From positions 4,712,001-4,776,000 of the forward strand of contig NZ_CP095481.1 in the NCBI RefSeq assembly GCF_023023025.1: a DNA stretch of 64,000 bases. The letters are read 5' to 3'. The translations under genes were made by a program, and so were the position numbers. The DNA comes from Amycolatopsis sp. WQ 127309 (GTDB lineage Bacteria > Actinomycetota > Actinomycetes > Mycobacteriales > Pseudonocardiaceae). The notes beneath the pieces were generated by a model. It made no database searches. It saw only the letters and a program-made list of their open reading frames with translations, and was not told the DNA's origin. This document shows, in pieces, positions 1-8,906 of the stretch (its first letter is position 1; every line of letters starts with the position of its first letter).

Positions 1-1766
1 TCGCCGGGCTCGACAAGACCGTCGTGCTGAACTACGCCGACGGATCGCCGCTGCTCAAGGTGATTCCGGCCGACGGCGACCGGATGTTCGTGCCCTACGC
101 GCAGGTCCCCTCGAAGCTGCGCGACGCGATCATCGCCACCGAGGACCCGACCTTCTGGGACAACCAGGGTTTCGACCCGACCGGCATCGGCCGCGCGTTC
201 CTCACCGGCGTCGGCGGCGGTTCCGGGATCACCCAGCAGTACATCAAGAAGTCCACCGGCGACGACGACGCCACGGTCGGGCGCAAGTTCGCCGAGCTCG
301 TGCTGGCCACGAAGATCACCCAGGAACAGAGCAAGGAACAGATCTTCGAGAGCTACGTCAACATCATCTCCTTCGGCCGCGGCACGTTCGGGCCCGCCGC
401 GGCGATGAACGCCTACTTCGGCAAGAAGCTCGACGACTCCATGACCTGGAGCGAAGCCGCGTTCCTGGCCGGGATGATCCAGTCGCCGTCGGTGCACGAC
501 CCGGCGGCCTCCGGCGACGCGCACGCCGCGCGGCGCTGGCAGTACGTGCACGACAAGCTCGTCGAGCGCGGTTACGTGAAGAGCGACGAAAGCATGGCCT
601 ACCCCGGCACGGAGGTCCAGCCACCGTCGGAAACCCGCGCCGGCCGCGTCACCTACGACGAATTCCACGTCAAGCAGCAGGTGCTGGCCGAGCTCGAGCA
701 GGACGGCTTCCCGCTCGGCCGACTCCAGCAGGGCAACATGACGGTCGAGACGACGCTGGACCGGACCGCGCAGGCCGCCGCGACGAAAGCGTTGCAGGAC
801 AAGCTGAAGGGCGAGCCGAAGGAGTTCCGCGGCGCCGTCGTCGCCGTCGACCCGAAGACCGGCGCCGTGCGCGCCTACCAGGGCGGTGACCAGGGCGTCC
901 GCGACTACGCGAGCACCCCGCACGCGGCCGGCTCGGCGTTCTACCCGTTCACGCTCGCCGCGGCCCTGCGCCGCGGGTACGGCGTGGACCAGCCGATCCC
1001 GTCGCCGGAGAAACAGGAGTTCCTCGGCGAGACCTTCCAGTATCCCGACGTCTGCGGCCCGAAGTGCACGCCGGGCACCGCGATGCGGTCCCAGGCCGAC
1101 GGCCCGTTCATCGCCATGGCCAGGAAACTCGGCCCGGACGCGCTGAGCGAGGCCGCGCGGCAGGCGGGCATCCCGGAGACCGTCGACGGCGTGCCGACCA
1201 TGCGGGAGAAGGACGGCTTCCTGATCGGCGCGGGCATCGCGATCGGCCGGTACCCGTTGCGGCCGCTGGACATGGCGGGCGCGTACGCGACTTTCGCCGC
1301 CGACGGGCAGCGCGCCACCCCGCACTTCGTGGCGAAGGTGCGCGACGAGAGCGGCGCGGTCGTCTGGGAGCACACCGGCACCGCGCGGCCCGCGTTCGAC
1401 GACGACGGCGACGCGAGCCGCCGCATCGCGCAGGACGTCACCGCGACGCTGGACACGTCACTGCCGGACGGGCGCCCGGCGGCGCTGCGGTCCGGCGCGG
1501 CCGAGCACGGCAACTCCCCGGACAACCAGGACGCCTGGGCCGTCGGCTACACGCCGCAGCTGGCGACCGCGGTCTGGATCGGCTCCGACGACGACCGGCT
1601 GCTCAAGGACGCGACCGGCGCCAAGCTCACCGGCGACGTCGTCCCGGCCGGCATCTGGCGCGCGTTCATGGCCGCGGCACACGAAGGGCAGCCGATCCGG
1701 CCGCTCGGCGACGCGAAGCGGGGCGTGGCGCTCGCGCCGCCGCCGGAGATCCGCCCGCGACGGTGA
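1..1766 (+). CDS. Penicillin-binding protein, GT51 domain with degenerate transpeptidase domain (5' partial)
   Basis: The reading frame is open from the window edge, so the N-terminus and probable membrane anchor are missing. Residue numbers count from the first in-frame GTG at base 24. The GT51 peptidoglycan glycosyltransferase motifs are recognisable: EDPTFW with likely catalytic Glu40, GSGITQQYIKK, RKFAELVLATKI, and the segment around ESYVNIISFG followed by YFGKK. The C-terminal half has the fold landmarks of a transpeptidase, but its three active-site motifs look destroyed. SxxK reads SAFY (304-307), the SxN position reads SQAD, and KTG reads RSG (489-491). Family knowledge predicts septal or lateral wall glycan polymerisation outside the membrane. 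I infer that glycan polymerisation is retained and cross-linking lost. Confidence 0.88.
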   Translation, partial: AGLDKTVVLNYADGSPLLKVIPADGDRMFVPYAQVPSKLRDAIIATEDPTFWDNQGFDPTGIGRAFLTGVGGGSGITQQYIKKSTGDDDATVGRKFAELVLATKITQEQSKEQIFESYVNIISFGRGTFGPAAAMNAYFGKKLDDSMTWSEAAFLAGMIQSPSVHDPAASGDAHAARRWQYVHDKLVERGYVKSDESMAYPGTEVQPPSETRAGRVTYDEFHVKQQVLAELEQDGFPLGRLQQGNMTVETTLDRTAQAAATKALQDKLKGEPKEFRGAVVAVDPKTGAVRAYQGGDQGVRDYASTPHAAGSAFYPFTLAAALRRGYGVDQPIPSPEKQEFLGETFQYPDVCGPKCTPGTAMRSQADGPFIAMARKLGPDALSEAARQAGIPETVDGVPTMREKDGFLIGAGIAIGRYPLRPLDMAGAYATFAADGQRATPHFVAKVRDESGAVVWEHTGTARPAFDDDGDASRRIAQDVTATLDTSLPDGRPAALRSGAAEHGNSPDNQDAWAVGYTPQLATAVWIGSDDDRLLKDATGAKLTGDVVPAGIWRAFMAAAHEGQPIRPLGDAKRGVALAPPPEIRPRR

Positions 1767-1770
1767 CGGC

Positions 1771-2427
1771 TCAGCGGACCAGGGCCAGCAGGAAGCCGTC
1801 GTAGCTCTTGCCGCCGACCGTCTGGACGGCGGTCGCGTCCAGCCTCGGTTCGGCGGCGATCAGCTCGGCCATCCGCCGCACGCCCTGGACGTTCGGGTCG
1901 GTGCTGCCGGCGTCGACCACCGCGCCGCCGCGCACGACGTTGTCGACGACGATCGTCGTGCCCGGCCGGGACAGCGCCAGGGCCTCGCGGACGTAGTTGT
2001 CGAGGTTGGCCTTGTCGGCGTCGATGAACACGAAGTCGAACGGCCCGGTGAGCGTCGGCAGGGTGTCCAGCGCGGCGCCGACCCGGATGTCGACGACCTC
2101 TTCGCCGAAGCCCGCGCGCGCCAGGTTCGCCCGCGCGACGTCGGCGTGCTTGGGCTCGTACTCGCAGGTCACCAGCTTGCCGCCGGCCGGGAGCGCGCGG
2201 GCCAGCCAGATCGTGCTGTACCCGCCGAGCGTGCCGATCTCCAGGATCGACCGCGCGCCGGCGAGGCGGGCCAGCAGGTTCAGCAGCTTGCCCTGGTTCG
2301 GGGCGACGGCGATCGACGGCAGGCCGGCGGCCGCGGAGTCGGCCAGCGCGGCGTCGAGCACCGGATCGGGGCTCAGCACGGCGGCGGCGAAGTAGTCGTC
2401 GACCGCGGCCCAGGTGTTGTCGCTCAT
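1771..2427 (-). CDS. SAM-dependent O-methyltransferase (family 3, COMT-like)
   Basis: This 218-residue protein has the class I methyltransferase motif ILEIGTLGGYSTIWLA and the metal/substrate-region motif VFIDADKANLDNY. Both are typical of small cation-dependent catechol or caffeoyl-CoA-type O-methyltransferases. The length fits the family at about 210-230 residues. The start was set at ATG 2427 (MSDNTW) because the longer frame reaches back into the upstream gene's leader. It ends 4 bases from the PBP gene, tail to tail, and is divergent from the MocR regulator, which suggests that regulator as its controller. The methyl acceptor cannot be read from the sequence. Confidence 0.88.
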   Translation of the reverse strand: MSDNTWAAVDDYFAAAVLSPDPVLDAALADSAAAGLPSIAVAPNQGKLLNLLARLAGARSILEIGTLGGYSTIWLARALPAGGKLVTCEYEPKHADVARANLARAGFGEEVVDIRVGAALDTLPTLTGPFDFVFIDADKANLDNYVREALALSRPGTTIVVDNVVRGGAVVDAGSTDPNVQGVRRMAELIAAEPRLDATAVQTVGGKSYDGFLLALVR

Positions 2428-2440
2428 GGGACCCAACCTA

Positions 2441-2463
2441 GCGGGATCCACGCCGGTGGGATC
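2441..2463. promoter_or_regulatory. Candidate MocR operator: 8-bp direct repeat
   Basis: In the 67-bp gap between the divergent O-methyltransferase and MocR genes, G(C/T)GGGATC occurs at 2441-2448 and again at 2456-2463, 15 bp apart in the same orientation. Direct repeats are the usual binding-site form for MocR proteins. The assignment is inferred from position and repeat type only. Confidence 0.35.
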
Positions 2464-2494
2464 ATGGCCGGGACGGCCGGGGAGGAAGGTGGAC

Positions 2495-3823
2495 ATGGAC
2501 GACTACCGCGTCGTCGCGGACACCCTCGCCGCCGACGTCGAAGCCGGCCGCCTGCGCCCCGGCGACCGGCTCCCGCCGCAGCGCCGCTTCGCGCGGGAGC
2601 GCGGCATCGCGAACTCCACGGCCGCCCGCGTCTACGGCGAGCTGGTCCGGCGCGGCCTGGCCGTCGGCGAGGTCGGCCGCGGCACGTTCATCCGGGCCGC
2701 GAAGCCGCCGCCGGAACCCGCGCTCGCCGAGCCCGGCGACGCCCGCGTCGACCTCGAGCTCAACTTCGCCGTGCTGCCGGGGCAGTCCGCGAGCCTCGCC
2801 CGCGCGCTGGAACCGTTGCTGCGCCAGGACGTCCTGACCGCGGCCCTGCACCCGATCGGCGCCGCCGGCACCCCGGTCGCGCGTGACGCCGCGGCCGCGC
2901 TGCTCACCCGCGGCGACTGGCGCCCGGACCCGGCGACGCTGCTGTTCACCGGCAACGGCCGGCAGGCCATCGCGGCGGCGATCGCCGCGTTCGTGCCGGT
3001 GGGGGAGCGGCTCGCGGTCGAGTCGCTGACGTATCCGGTGGTGAAGGGCGTCGCCGCGCGGCTCGGCGTGGAGCTGGTGCCGATCGAGACGGACGACGAC
3101 GGCCTGGTGCCCGCGGCGCTGCTGGCGGCCGGGCCGGTGCGGGCGCTGTACGTCCAGCCGACGCTGCACAACCCGCTCGGCACGACGATGCCCGCGTCCC
3201 GGCGCGCGGCCCTCGCCGAGGTCGTGACGCGGCTGGACCTGCCGGTGATCGAGGACGGCATCTACACCTTCCTGCGCGCCGGCGTCCGCCCGTTCGCCGC
3301 GTTCGCGCCGGAGCGGACGGTGTTCGTGGACAGCCTGTCCAAGCGTGTCGCCCCGGGGCTGACGGCGGGGTTCCTGGTGCCGCCGCCGGCGTGGACGGCC
3401 CGGCTGGCGTCGGCGGTCCGCTCGGGCGGCTGGGCGGCGCCGCGGTTCGCGGTCGAGGCGGCGACGCAGTGGATCACGACGGGCACCTTGGCGGAGGTGG
3501 AGACGGCGAAGCGTGCTGACGCGGCTTCGCGGGCCGCGGTGCTGGCGGGGCGGCTGGCCGGGTTCGACGTCCACGGCGACCCGGCGTCGTACCACCGCTG
3601 GTGGGTGCTGCCGGAGCGGTGGCGCGCGGAGACGTTCGTCGCGGCGGCGGCGCGTCGCGGGATCGCGTTGTCCCCGGCGTCGGCGTTCGCGGTGCTGCCC
3701 GGGCACGCGCCGAACGCGGTGCGGATCGCGGTGTCGGCGCCGCCTCCCGAAACGCTCGACGCGGCCCTGAAAGTCCTCGCCGAGCTGGCGTCCGGCACGC
3801 CCGACGACTTGCTCGTGGACTAG
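2495..3823 (+). CDS. MocR-family transcriptional regulator (GntR HTH fused to class I aminotransferase fold)
   Basis: The protein is 442 residues. Residues 1-75 form a GntR-type winged helix (GRLRPGDRLPPQRRFARERG, then NSTAARVYGELVRRGL). The rest is a fold-type I PLP domain with the Schiff-base lysine in SLSK (Lys283) and the aminotransferase sequence YVQPTLHNPLGTTMP. Such proteins act as PLP- or amine-responsive regulators, usually of a divergent neighbour, here the O-methyltransferase. ATG 2495 is preferred because GGAGGAAGG lies just upstream; the frame stays open further 5' but would overlap the divergent promoter. A true aminotransferase activity cannot be excluded. Confidence 0.88.
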   Translation: MDDYRVVADTLAADVEAGRLRPGDRLPPQRRFARERGIANSTAARVYGELVRRGLAVGEVGRGTFIRAAKPPPEPALAEPGDARVDLELNFAVLPGQSASLARALEPLLRQDVLTAALHPIGAAGTPVARDAAAALLTRGDWRPDPATLLFTGNGRQAIAAAIAAFVPVGERLAVESLTYPVVKGVAARLGVELVPIETDDDGLVPAALLAAGPVRALYVQPTLHNPLGTTMPASRRAALAEVVTRLDLPVIEDGIYTFLRAGVRPFAAFAPERTVFVDSLSKRVAPGLTAGFLVPPPAWTARLASAVRSGGWAAPRFAVEAATQWITTGTLAEVETAKRADAASRAAVLAGRLAGFDVHGDPASYHRWWVLPERWRAETFVAAAARRGIALSPASAFAVLPGHAPNAVRIAVSAPPPETLDAALKVLAELASGTPDDLLVD

Positions 3824-3863
3824 ATCACGCAACCATCTCGGCCTGGCGTACGTACTCATAAGA

Positions 3864-4736
3864 GTGAGGAAGAAATCGCGCGGCCGCCGCGGGCCGAGGC
3901 TGGGGGCTGCCGCTGTCGCGGCTGTCGTGGGAGCCGGGCTGGCCTGCGCTTACACCACTTTCGGCGCGTCGCTGATCGCGAGCGCCGACGCTCCGCGTCA
4001 CACCGCGGTCACCGAAAGCAGAACTACCGGGAGTAGCCCGACGACTCCGGTGCTCAGTCGTCCGGTACCGGATCCCATCCTGCCGTTCAACGCGAAGCTG
4101 ACTTCCACGGACATCCCGGTCCCCGGCGGCGGTGTCCGCAGCGGTGCCTGCAGCGGCTCGCTCGTCGACGCCCGGTGGGTCGTGACCGCCGGGCACTGCT
4201 TCCACGACGTCAACGACGTCCGGGTCGGGGGCAAGCCGCGCTACGACATGACCGTGACGCTCGGGAAGCTCAAGGACAGCGACACCGGCGGCGAGTCGGC
4301 GCAGGTCGTCGACGTCCGGCAGTCCGCGGTCAACGACCTCGCCGTGGTGAAGCTCAGCGCGCCCATCACCGGCATCACCCCGCTGAAGCTGGCGACCGAG
4401 CCGCCGTCGAAGGGGCAGCCGCTGCGGTTCATCGGCTGGGGCTCGGTCTCGGCCACCGTCGTCGCGCCCTCGGACCACCTCAAGCGCGGTCAGTTCACCG
4501 TCGCGAAGATCCGGCAGACCACCCTGGAAGCCGCGCCGGTCGTGACGCGGACCGTCGAGAACAGCCCGTGCAAGGATGACTCGGGCGGCCCGTTCTTCAC
4601 CTCCGACGACGACCGCACCGGCACCCTCGTGGCCATCGTCAACGACGGCCCGGCGTGCCCCCAGCCCGGGCTCGAGGTCATCGCGCGGGTGGACGTCGTC
4701 GCCGGCTGGATCCGGGAGCAGATCGCCGGCGGGTGA
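3864..4736 (+). CDS. Secreted trypsin-like serine protease (S1 family)
   Basis: A 290-residue protein with a basic N-terminus and a hydrophobic segment at about 12-33 that should act as signal peptide or signal anchor. The chymotrypsin-fold triad is complete: His111 in TAGHC, Asp158 in NDLAVVKL and Ser240 in DDSGGPF, where the commoner motif is GDSGGP. Cysteines flank His111 and lie near Ser240, as expected for S1 disulfides. It should act outside the cell; the substrate is unknown. The GTG start has no clear Shine-Dalgarno sequence, so either translation is weak or the message is leaderless. The 3' end lies 1 base from the convergent membrane-protein gene. Confidence 0.88.
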   Translation: MRKKSRGRRGPRLGAAAVAAVVGAGLACAYTTFGASLIASADAPRHTAVTESRTTGSSPTTPVLSRPVPDPILPFNAKLTSTDIPVPGGGVRSGACSGSLVDARWVVTAGHCFHDVNDVRVGGKPRYDMTVTLGKLKDSDTGGESAQVVDVRQSAVNDLAVVKLSAPITGITPLKLATEPPSKGQPLRFIGWGSVSATVVAPSDHLKRGQFTVAKIRQTTLEAAPVVTRTVENSPCKDDSGGPFFTSDDDRTGTLVAIVNDGPACPQPGLEVIARVDVVAGWIREQIAGG

Positions 4737-4737
4737 C

Positions 4738-6534
4738 TCAGCGCGCGTACTTCCCGACGAAGCTGCCGCAGGTGACCGCTTGCCCGGTGAGCTTCGCCTG
4801 GATCGCCTTCTCCAGCCCCAGGTAGTCGAACACCGGGGTGTCGAGCGGGATCTGCGCCGGCACCGGGCCGCCGGTGGCGAGCTGCCGGATCGAGTCCGTC
4901 TGGAACAGCACCAGGTAGTCGCCCTCGCGGTTGAGGTCGTCGGCCTCCGCGAGCATGCGCTGCGGGGCGTCGCCGACGATCTCCAGCGGCAGCGGCCACT
5001 CCAGCGGGAACGGGTTGCGCAGGCCGAACGCCGGGTAGGCGAACGAGCTGTCCGGCAGGATCGCCGTGCGGCCCGCCGGGAACTCCGCCAGGCAGTCGCG
5101 GATCTGCCGGACGTAGGTGAACGTCGAGGGGTTGGTGCGGATCCCGCTCATCGCCGGGGTCACCGCGCCGAGGTCCTCGGTCAGCTTGTCGTGGCTCAGG
5201 TCGAGGTAGGCCGCCTGGTCGTGGCGCGCGACGACGACCCAGCCGCACACCGCCACCGCCGTCAGCCCCGCCGTCGCCGTCACCCAGCGCCGCGCCAGCC
5301 GCGGCCGCGGCGGAACCACCGCGCTCAGCAACAGCAACGCCGTCAGCGCGAGCGTCCCGGTGAGCAGGGTCGGTGTGTCGTTGCCCCAGGACAGGCTGGT
5401 CATGAACCCGGTCGCGAGCACCAGCAGCCCGGCCCACGGCACCTTCCGCGTCACGGCCGCGTTGACCAGCACGCTCACCGCGACGATCCACCACAGCACG
5501 TCCGCCCAGCGCGACGAGCCGGTGAACCGGCCGTCGACCACGGTCAGGACCACGGCCGTCGCGCCGGCCAGCACCAGCACCCAGGACGCCACCCGGCCGG
5601 CCGCGCCGAGCCGGTCGCCCGGCAGCCGGACCGCGAGCAGCACCACGGCGATCGCGGCGAAGAAGCTCAGCTCCCGCACCGGCGCCCGGGTCAGCACCTC
5701 CGGGTCCTCCAGCCACAGCCCGAGCAGCCGCTGGCCGTACGCGGGCACGCCGCCGGTGAGCTGCTCGACCATCTCCGCGAACCCGCCGCCCAGGCTCACC
5801 CAGGCCACGTACGCGAGCCCGGGCGCGCCGAGGGACAGCAGGTCGAGGACCAGCCGGCGCCACCAGCGCGCCGTCCGCAGCGCGCCGGCCCGCGTCGACG
5901 GGTGCAGCAGCAGCCAGCAGACGCCGATCACCGCGGCCAGCGCGAAGCTCTGCTTGACGAACACCGCGCAGCCGAGCAGGGCCAAGCCGCCGCGGCGGGC
6001 GAACGCGTGGCCGCCGCGCAGGCCCGCGTCCAGGGCCCAGGCGCCGCACGCGGTGAGCGCGATGCCGTCGACCGTGTGCCAGGCCATCAGCGGGAACGCG
6101 TTGAGGTTGATGAGCGAGGCCGCCGCGACCATCGCCGTCATGCCCGGCCCCCAGGCCAGCACCCGGCGGCGGGTGACCAGCGCGGCGAACCCGATGGTCG
6201 CCACGATGATCTCGACCATGGACAGGAAGCTCGAGCCGAAGAACAACGGCATCGGCAGCGCGAAGTCGGCGACGTGCAGCACCGCCGAACCGAGCGGGCG
6301 CGCGGAGATGATCTCGGCGTGCGGCACTTCGCCGTGCAGCACCCGCCACGCCTGGGCGAGGATGAAGCCCTGGTCGGACGGGTGGAAGCCGAAGCGGCCG
6401 ACGCGCAGTTCGGTGGCCAGCGCGAGCAGCACGACCCAGGCGGCGTGCACGCCCCAGCGCAGCAGCGGCCGGGAGCGCGCCGCGGGAGCGGGCTCCGGGG
6501 AGGCAGTGGCGCGCACCGGACTCGCCACGTCCAC
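4738..6534 (-). CDS. Polytopic membrane protein, possible GT-C-type glycosyltransferase
   Basis: The protein is 598 residues. It has a basic N-terminus, about ten or more hydrophobic segments and a soluble C-terminal part from about residue 440 containing TFTYVRQIRDC. An early extracytoplasmic loop with FGFHPSDQGFILAQ resembles the acidic catalytic loop of GT-C enzymes that use polyprenyl-phosphate sugars, but no family signature is conclusive. GTG 6534 (VDVASP) was chosen because GGAAGG precedes it; a longer frame would run through the hairpin at 6630-6669. It stands alone, convergent with the protease. Cell-envelope glycan or lipid glycosylation is an inference. Confidence 0.72.
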   Translation of the reverse strand: MDVASPVRATASPEPAPAARSRPLLRWGVHAAWVVLLALATELRVGRFGFHPSDQGFILAQAWRVLHGEVPHAEIISARPLGSAVLHVADFALPMPLFFGSSFLSMVEIIVATIGFAALVTRRRVLAWGPGMTAMVAAASLINLNAFPLMAWHTVDGIALTACGAWALDAGLRGGHAFARRGGLALLGCAVFVKQSFALAAVIGVCWLLLHPSTRAGALRTARWWRRLVLDLLSLGAPGLAYVAWVSLGGGFAEMVEQLTGGVPAYGQRLLGLWLEDPEVLTRAPVRELSFFAAIAVVLLAVRLPGDRLGAAGRVASWVLVLAGATAVVLTVVDGRFTGSSRWADVLWWIVAVSVLVNAAVTRKVPWAGLLVLATGFMTSLSWGNDTPTLLTGTLALTALLLLSAVVPPRPRLARRWVTATAGLTAVAVCGWVVVARHDQAAYLDLSHDKLTEDLGAVTPAMSGIRTNPSTFTYVRQIRDCLAEFPAGRTAILPDSSFAYPAFGLRNPFPLEWPLPLEIVGDAPQRMLAEADDLNREGDYLVLFQTDSIRQLATGGPVPAQIPLDTPVFDYLGLEKAIQAKLTGQAVTCGSFVGKYAR

Positions 6535-6859
6535 GCCGCCCGCCTTCCGCTCCCGATCACACCCGGGAAGCGATGGTAGCGGCCGGGCCGTCCGCGGATA
6601 CCGGCCGGACCACCCGCCCCCACCTGCTCGTGAGTGTTCAGGGCGGTTGGAACCGCCCTGAACACTCACAAGACGTCACCCGGTCGTGGTTCGGGCGGTG
6701 CCGATCGCGGCGGTCTGATCCGCGAAGGCGGTGCGTTCCCCAGTACTGCGTTCCGGCATTTCGAACTCCCCAGTTCACGTCCGTCCGGATGAACGGAGCA
6801 CGCGCGAGGGTAGAAGTACCGTCGCCGTAGTGCCAGGGTTTTGCCGGAATTCGCACCGA
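6535..6859. other. Intergenic region between two minus-strand genes
   Basis: No credible coding frame was found in this 325-bp stretch. It holds the upstream region of the membrane protein, a near-perfect 40-base hairpin (separate entry) and about 190 bases of unremarkable sequence downstream of the AcrA1-like gene. Confidence 0.7.
6630..6669. repeat. Perfect 19-bp inverted repeat with 2-base loop
   Basis: The arm GTGAGTGTTCAGGGCGGTT (6630-6648) is followed by GG and its exact reverse complement (6651-6669). There is no T-tract on either side. It may be an intergenic hairpin terminator for the AcrA1-like gene or a dispersed palindromic element; the perfect arms and tiny loop favour a repeated element. 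Confidence 0.75.
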
Positions 6860-8839
6860 TCACGCACGACGGCGCCAGATCACGCGGGTGATCGCCGCCG
6901 CGACGGCCGCCGGCGCGGGCCGGCCCGGCAGCCCGCGGGCCTCCGGCGCCGACTCCCGCGTCGCCCGGTGGGCGAGGTGCGCGGCGAAGCGGGAGAGCCG
7001 CGGCGCGACGAGCGTCGCCAGCTCGGCGGCCCGCCCTTCGGGGAGGCTGAGGATCGCGGGCCGCTCTTCGAGGGCCTTGACGACGAGCGCGGCCGCGCGT
7101 TCCGGGCTGCTCGACGGGATCCCGCGGTAGCCGGTCGGCGCGATCATCGGCGTCCGCACCAGCGGCATCCGGACGGAGGTGAAGGTGACGCCGTCCGAGA
7201 GCGTCTCGCGCCCGGCGGTCAGGCCGAACTGCTCCAGGGCCGCTTTCGAGGCCAGGTAGGCGGAGAAGCGCGGGGTGTCGGTCTGCAGGCCCATGGTGGT
7301 GACGTTGACGACGTGGCCGAAGTGCCGCCGCGCCATCGACGGCAGCAGCCCGAGGATGAGCCGCACGGGGCCGAAGTAGTTGATCGCCATCGTGCGCTCG
7401 TAGTCGTGGAACCGTTCCGTGGACAGCGAAACCGAGCGCCGGATCGATCGGCCGGCGTTGTTGACCAGCATGTCGACGGCGCCGTGGTCGCTCAGCACGT
7501 CCTTGACCAGCGCGTCGACCGCGTCGCCGTCGGTGAGGTCGCACGGGTAGGCCGCCGCGATGCCGCCCGCGGCCGTGATCTCGCTGCGGACGTCCTCCAG
7601 TTCGTCGGCACGCCGGGCCACGAGGAGCACCTTCGCGCCCTTGCGGGCCACGGCGAGCGCCGACGCGCGGCCGATGCCGGACGACGAGCCGGTGATCAGC
7701 ACCGTCCGTCCGGCCAGGCCGTGGGTGCGGCGGGCGCGGTCGGGGTCGAGGTGCGCCCGCCAGAAGCGGTAGAGCGGCGCGGCGTAGTCGCGCAGCTCCG
7801 GGAGCTGGATGCCGCTGCCGAACAGCGCCGTCGTCGTGCGCGCGGTGTCGAAGACGACCTCGGTGCTCAGGTGCGGCAGGACTTCGAGCGGGACGTCCAG
7901 CTCGTCGAGGACGGCGGCCCGCGTCGCGCGCCCGCCGGGCACGCGGTCGACCCCGGCGGCGGCCGCGTGCGCGAGCCGGGTGCCCGCCCGCCGCAGCACG
8001 TTCGACGGCTTCGCGGGCAGCACGGCCCGGATCGCCGGCCCGCCCGCGACGCGCGCGAAGGCGTTGTAGACGGAGTTCAGCGACTGCGGGCGCGCGGCGG
8101 CGAGGTGGTAGGTCGCCCCGGCCGGCGCGTCCCGGTGCATCAGGTGTTCCATCGCCTCGACGACGTAGTCGACCGGCACCAGGTTGGTCGCGCCGAGGTC
8201 GGGCGCGGCCAGCGGGAGACGCCGGGGCAGCGCCGCCAGCCGCGAGATCGCGGGCAGGAAGTAGTACGGGCCGTCGATCTTGTCCATCTCGCCGGTGCGC
8301 GAGTCGCCGACGACGGCCGAGGGCCGGTAGACGCGGTAGGGCAGCGGCTGCTCGCGGACGAGCTTCTCGGCCTGGAACTTCGTCGCGTGGTACGGCGACC
8401 CGAAGTGCTGGCCGAGGTCGAAGTCGGCCTCGGTGAAGCGCCCGGCGTGATCGCCCGCGACGGCGATCGAGGACACGTGGTGCACGAGCCCCGCCCCGGC
8501 CGTCGCGGCGAAGGCGAGCAGGTGCCGGGTGCCCTCGACGTTGGCGCGCCGGTTGGTCTCCTCGTCCGCGGTGAAGTCGTAGACCGCCGCGAGGTGGACG
8601 ACGTGGTCCAGGTGCGGCAGCCCGTCGGCGTCGACGCCCAGTCGCGGCTCGGTCAGGTCGCCGACCGCGGGATGCAGCTTGCCGGCGTTCGCCCAGCCCT
8701 CCGCGAGCACCGACAGCCGCTCCCGCGAGGTCTCCCGCACGAGCGCGTACACCGCGGACGTCTCCGGTCGCCGCAGCAGCCGGGCGACCAGGCGTTTCCC
8801 GAGGAAACCCGTCGCGCCCGTCACGAAGTAGGTGGTCAT
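6860..8839 (-). CDS. Fatty acyl-CoA reductase-like SDR fusion (AcrA1 type)
   Basis: This 659-residue protein joins two Rossmann enzymes. Residues 1 to about 365 are an extended SDR with TGATGFLG, VHHVSSIAV and YHATKFQAEK, like the NAD-binding domain of fatty acyl reductases. Residues from about 375 are a classical SDR with ITGSSSGIGR, NNAG and YLASK. This order and length match mycobacterial AcrA1 (Rv3391), linked to reduction of long acyl-CoA to aldehyde or alcohol. In the second domain the usual catalytic Ser position reads Thr (NVTTMG). ATG 8839 has GAGGGG upstream. A role in wax-ester or envelope-lipid metabolism is an inference. Confidence 0.82.
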   Translation of the reverse strand: MTTYFVTGATGFLGKRLVARLLRRPETSAVYALVRETSRERLSVLAEGWANAGKLHPAVGDLTEPRLGVDADGLPHLDHVVHLAAVYDFTADEETNRRANVEGTRHLLAFAATAGAGLVHHVSSIAVAGDHAGRFTEADFDLGQHFGSPYHATKFQAEKLVREQPLPYRVYRPSAVVGDSRTGEMDKIDGPYYFLPAISRLAALPRRLPLAAPDLGATNLVPVDYVVEAMEHLMHRDAPAGATYHLAAARPQSLNSVYNAFARVAGGPAIRAVLPAKPSNVLRRAGTRLAHAAAAGVDRVPGGRATRAAVLDELDVPLEVLPHLSTEVVFDTARTTTALFGSGIQLPELRDYAAPLYRFWRAHLDPDRARRTHGLAGRTVLITGSSSGIGRASALAVARKGAKVLLVARRADELEDVRSEITAAGGIAAAYPCDLTDGDAVDALVKDVLSDHGAVDMLVNNAGRSIRRSVSLSTERFHDYERTMAINYFGPVRLILGLLPSMARRHFGHVVNVTTMGLQTDTPRFSAYLASKAALEQFGLTAGRETLSDGVTFTSVRMPLVRTPMIAPTGYRGIPSSSPERAAALVVKALEERPAILSLPEGRAAELATLVAPRLSRFAAHLAHRATRESAPEARGLPGRPAPAAVAAAITRVIWRRRA

Positions 8840-8879
8840 GGCCGGCCCCTCGCACTCGACGTCGTCGGGCCGACTCTAA

Positions 8880-8895
8880 CCTACTGGAAAGTAGG
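8880..8895 (-). promoter_or_regulatory. Short palindrome upstream of the reductase fusion
   Basis: CCTAC-TGGAAA-GTAGG is a perfect 5-bp-arm inverted repeat 41-56 bases upstream of the reductase start codon, inside the only non-coding DNA available for its promoter. No regulator gene is adjacent. It is reported as a possible operator on position and symmetry only. Confidence 0.3.
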
Positions 8896-8906
8896 AACGG
8901 TAGTTG

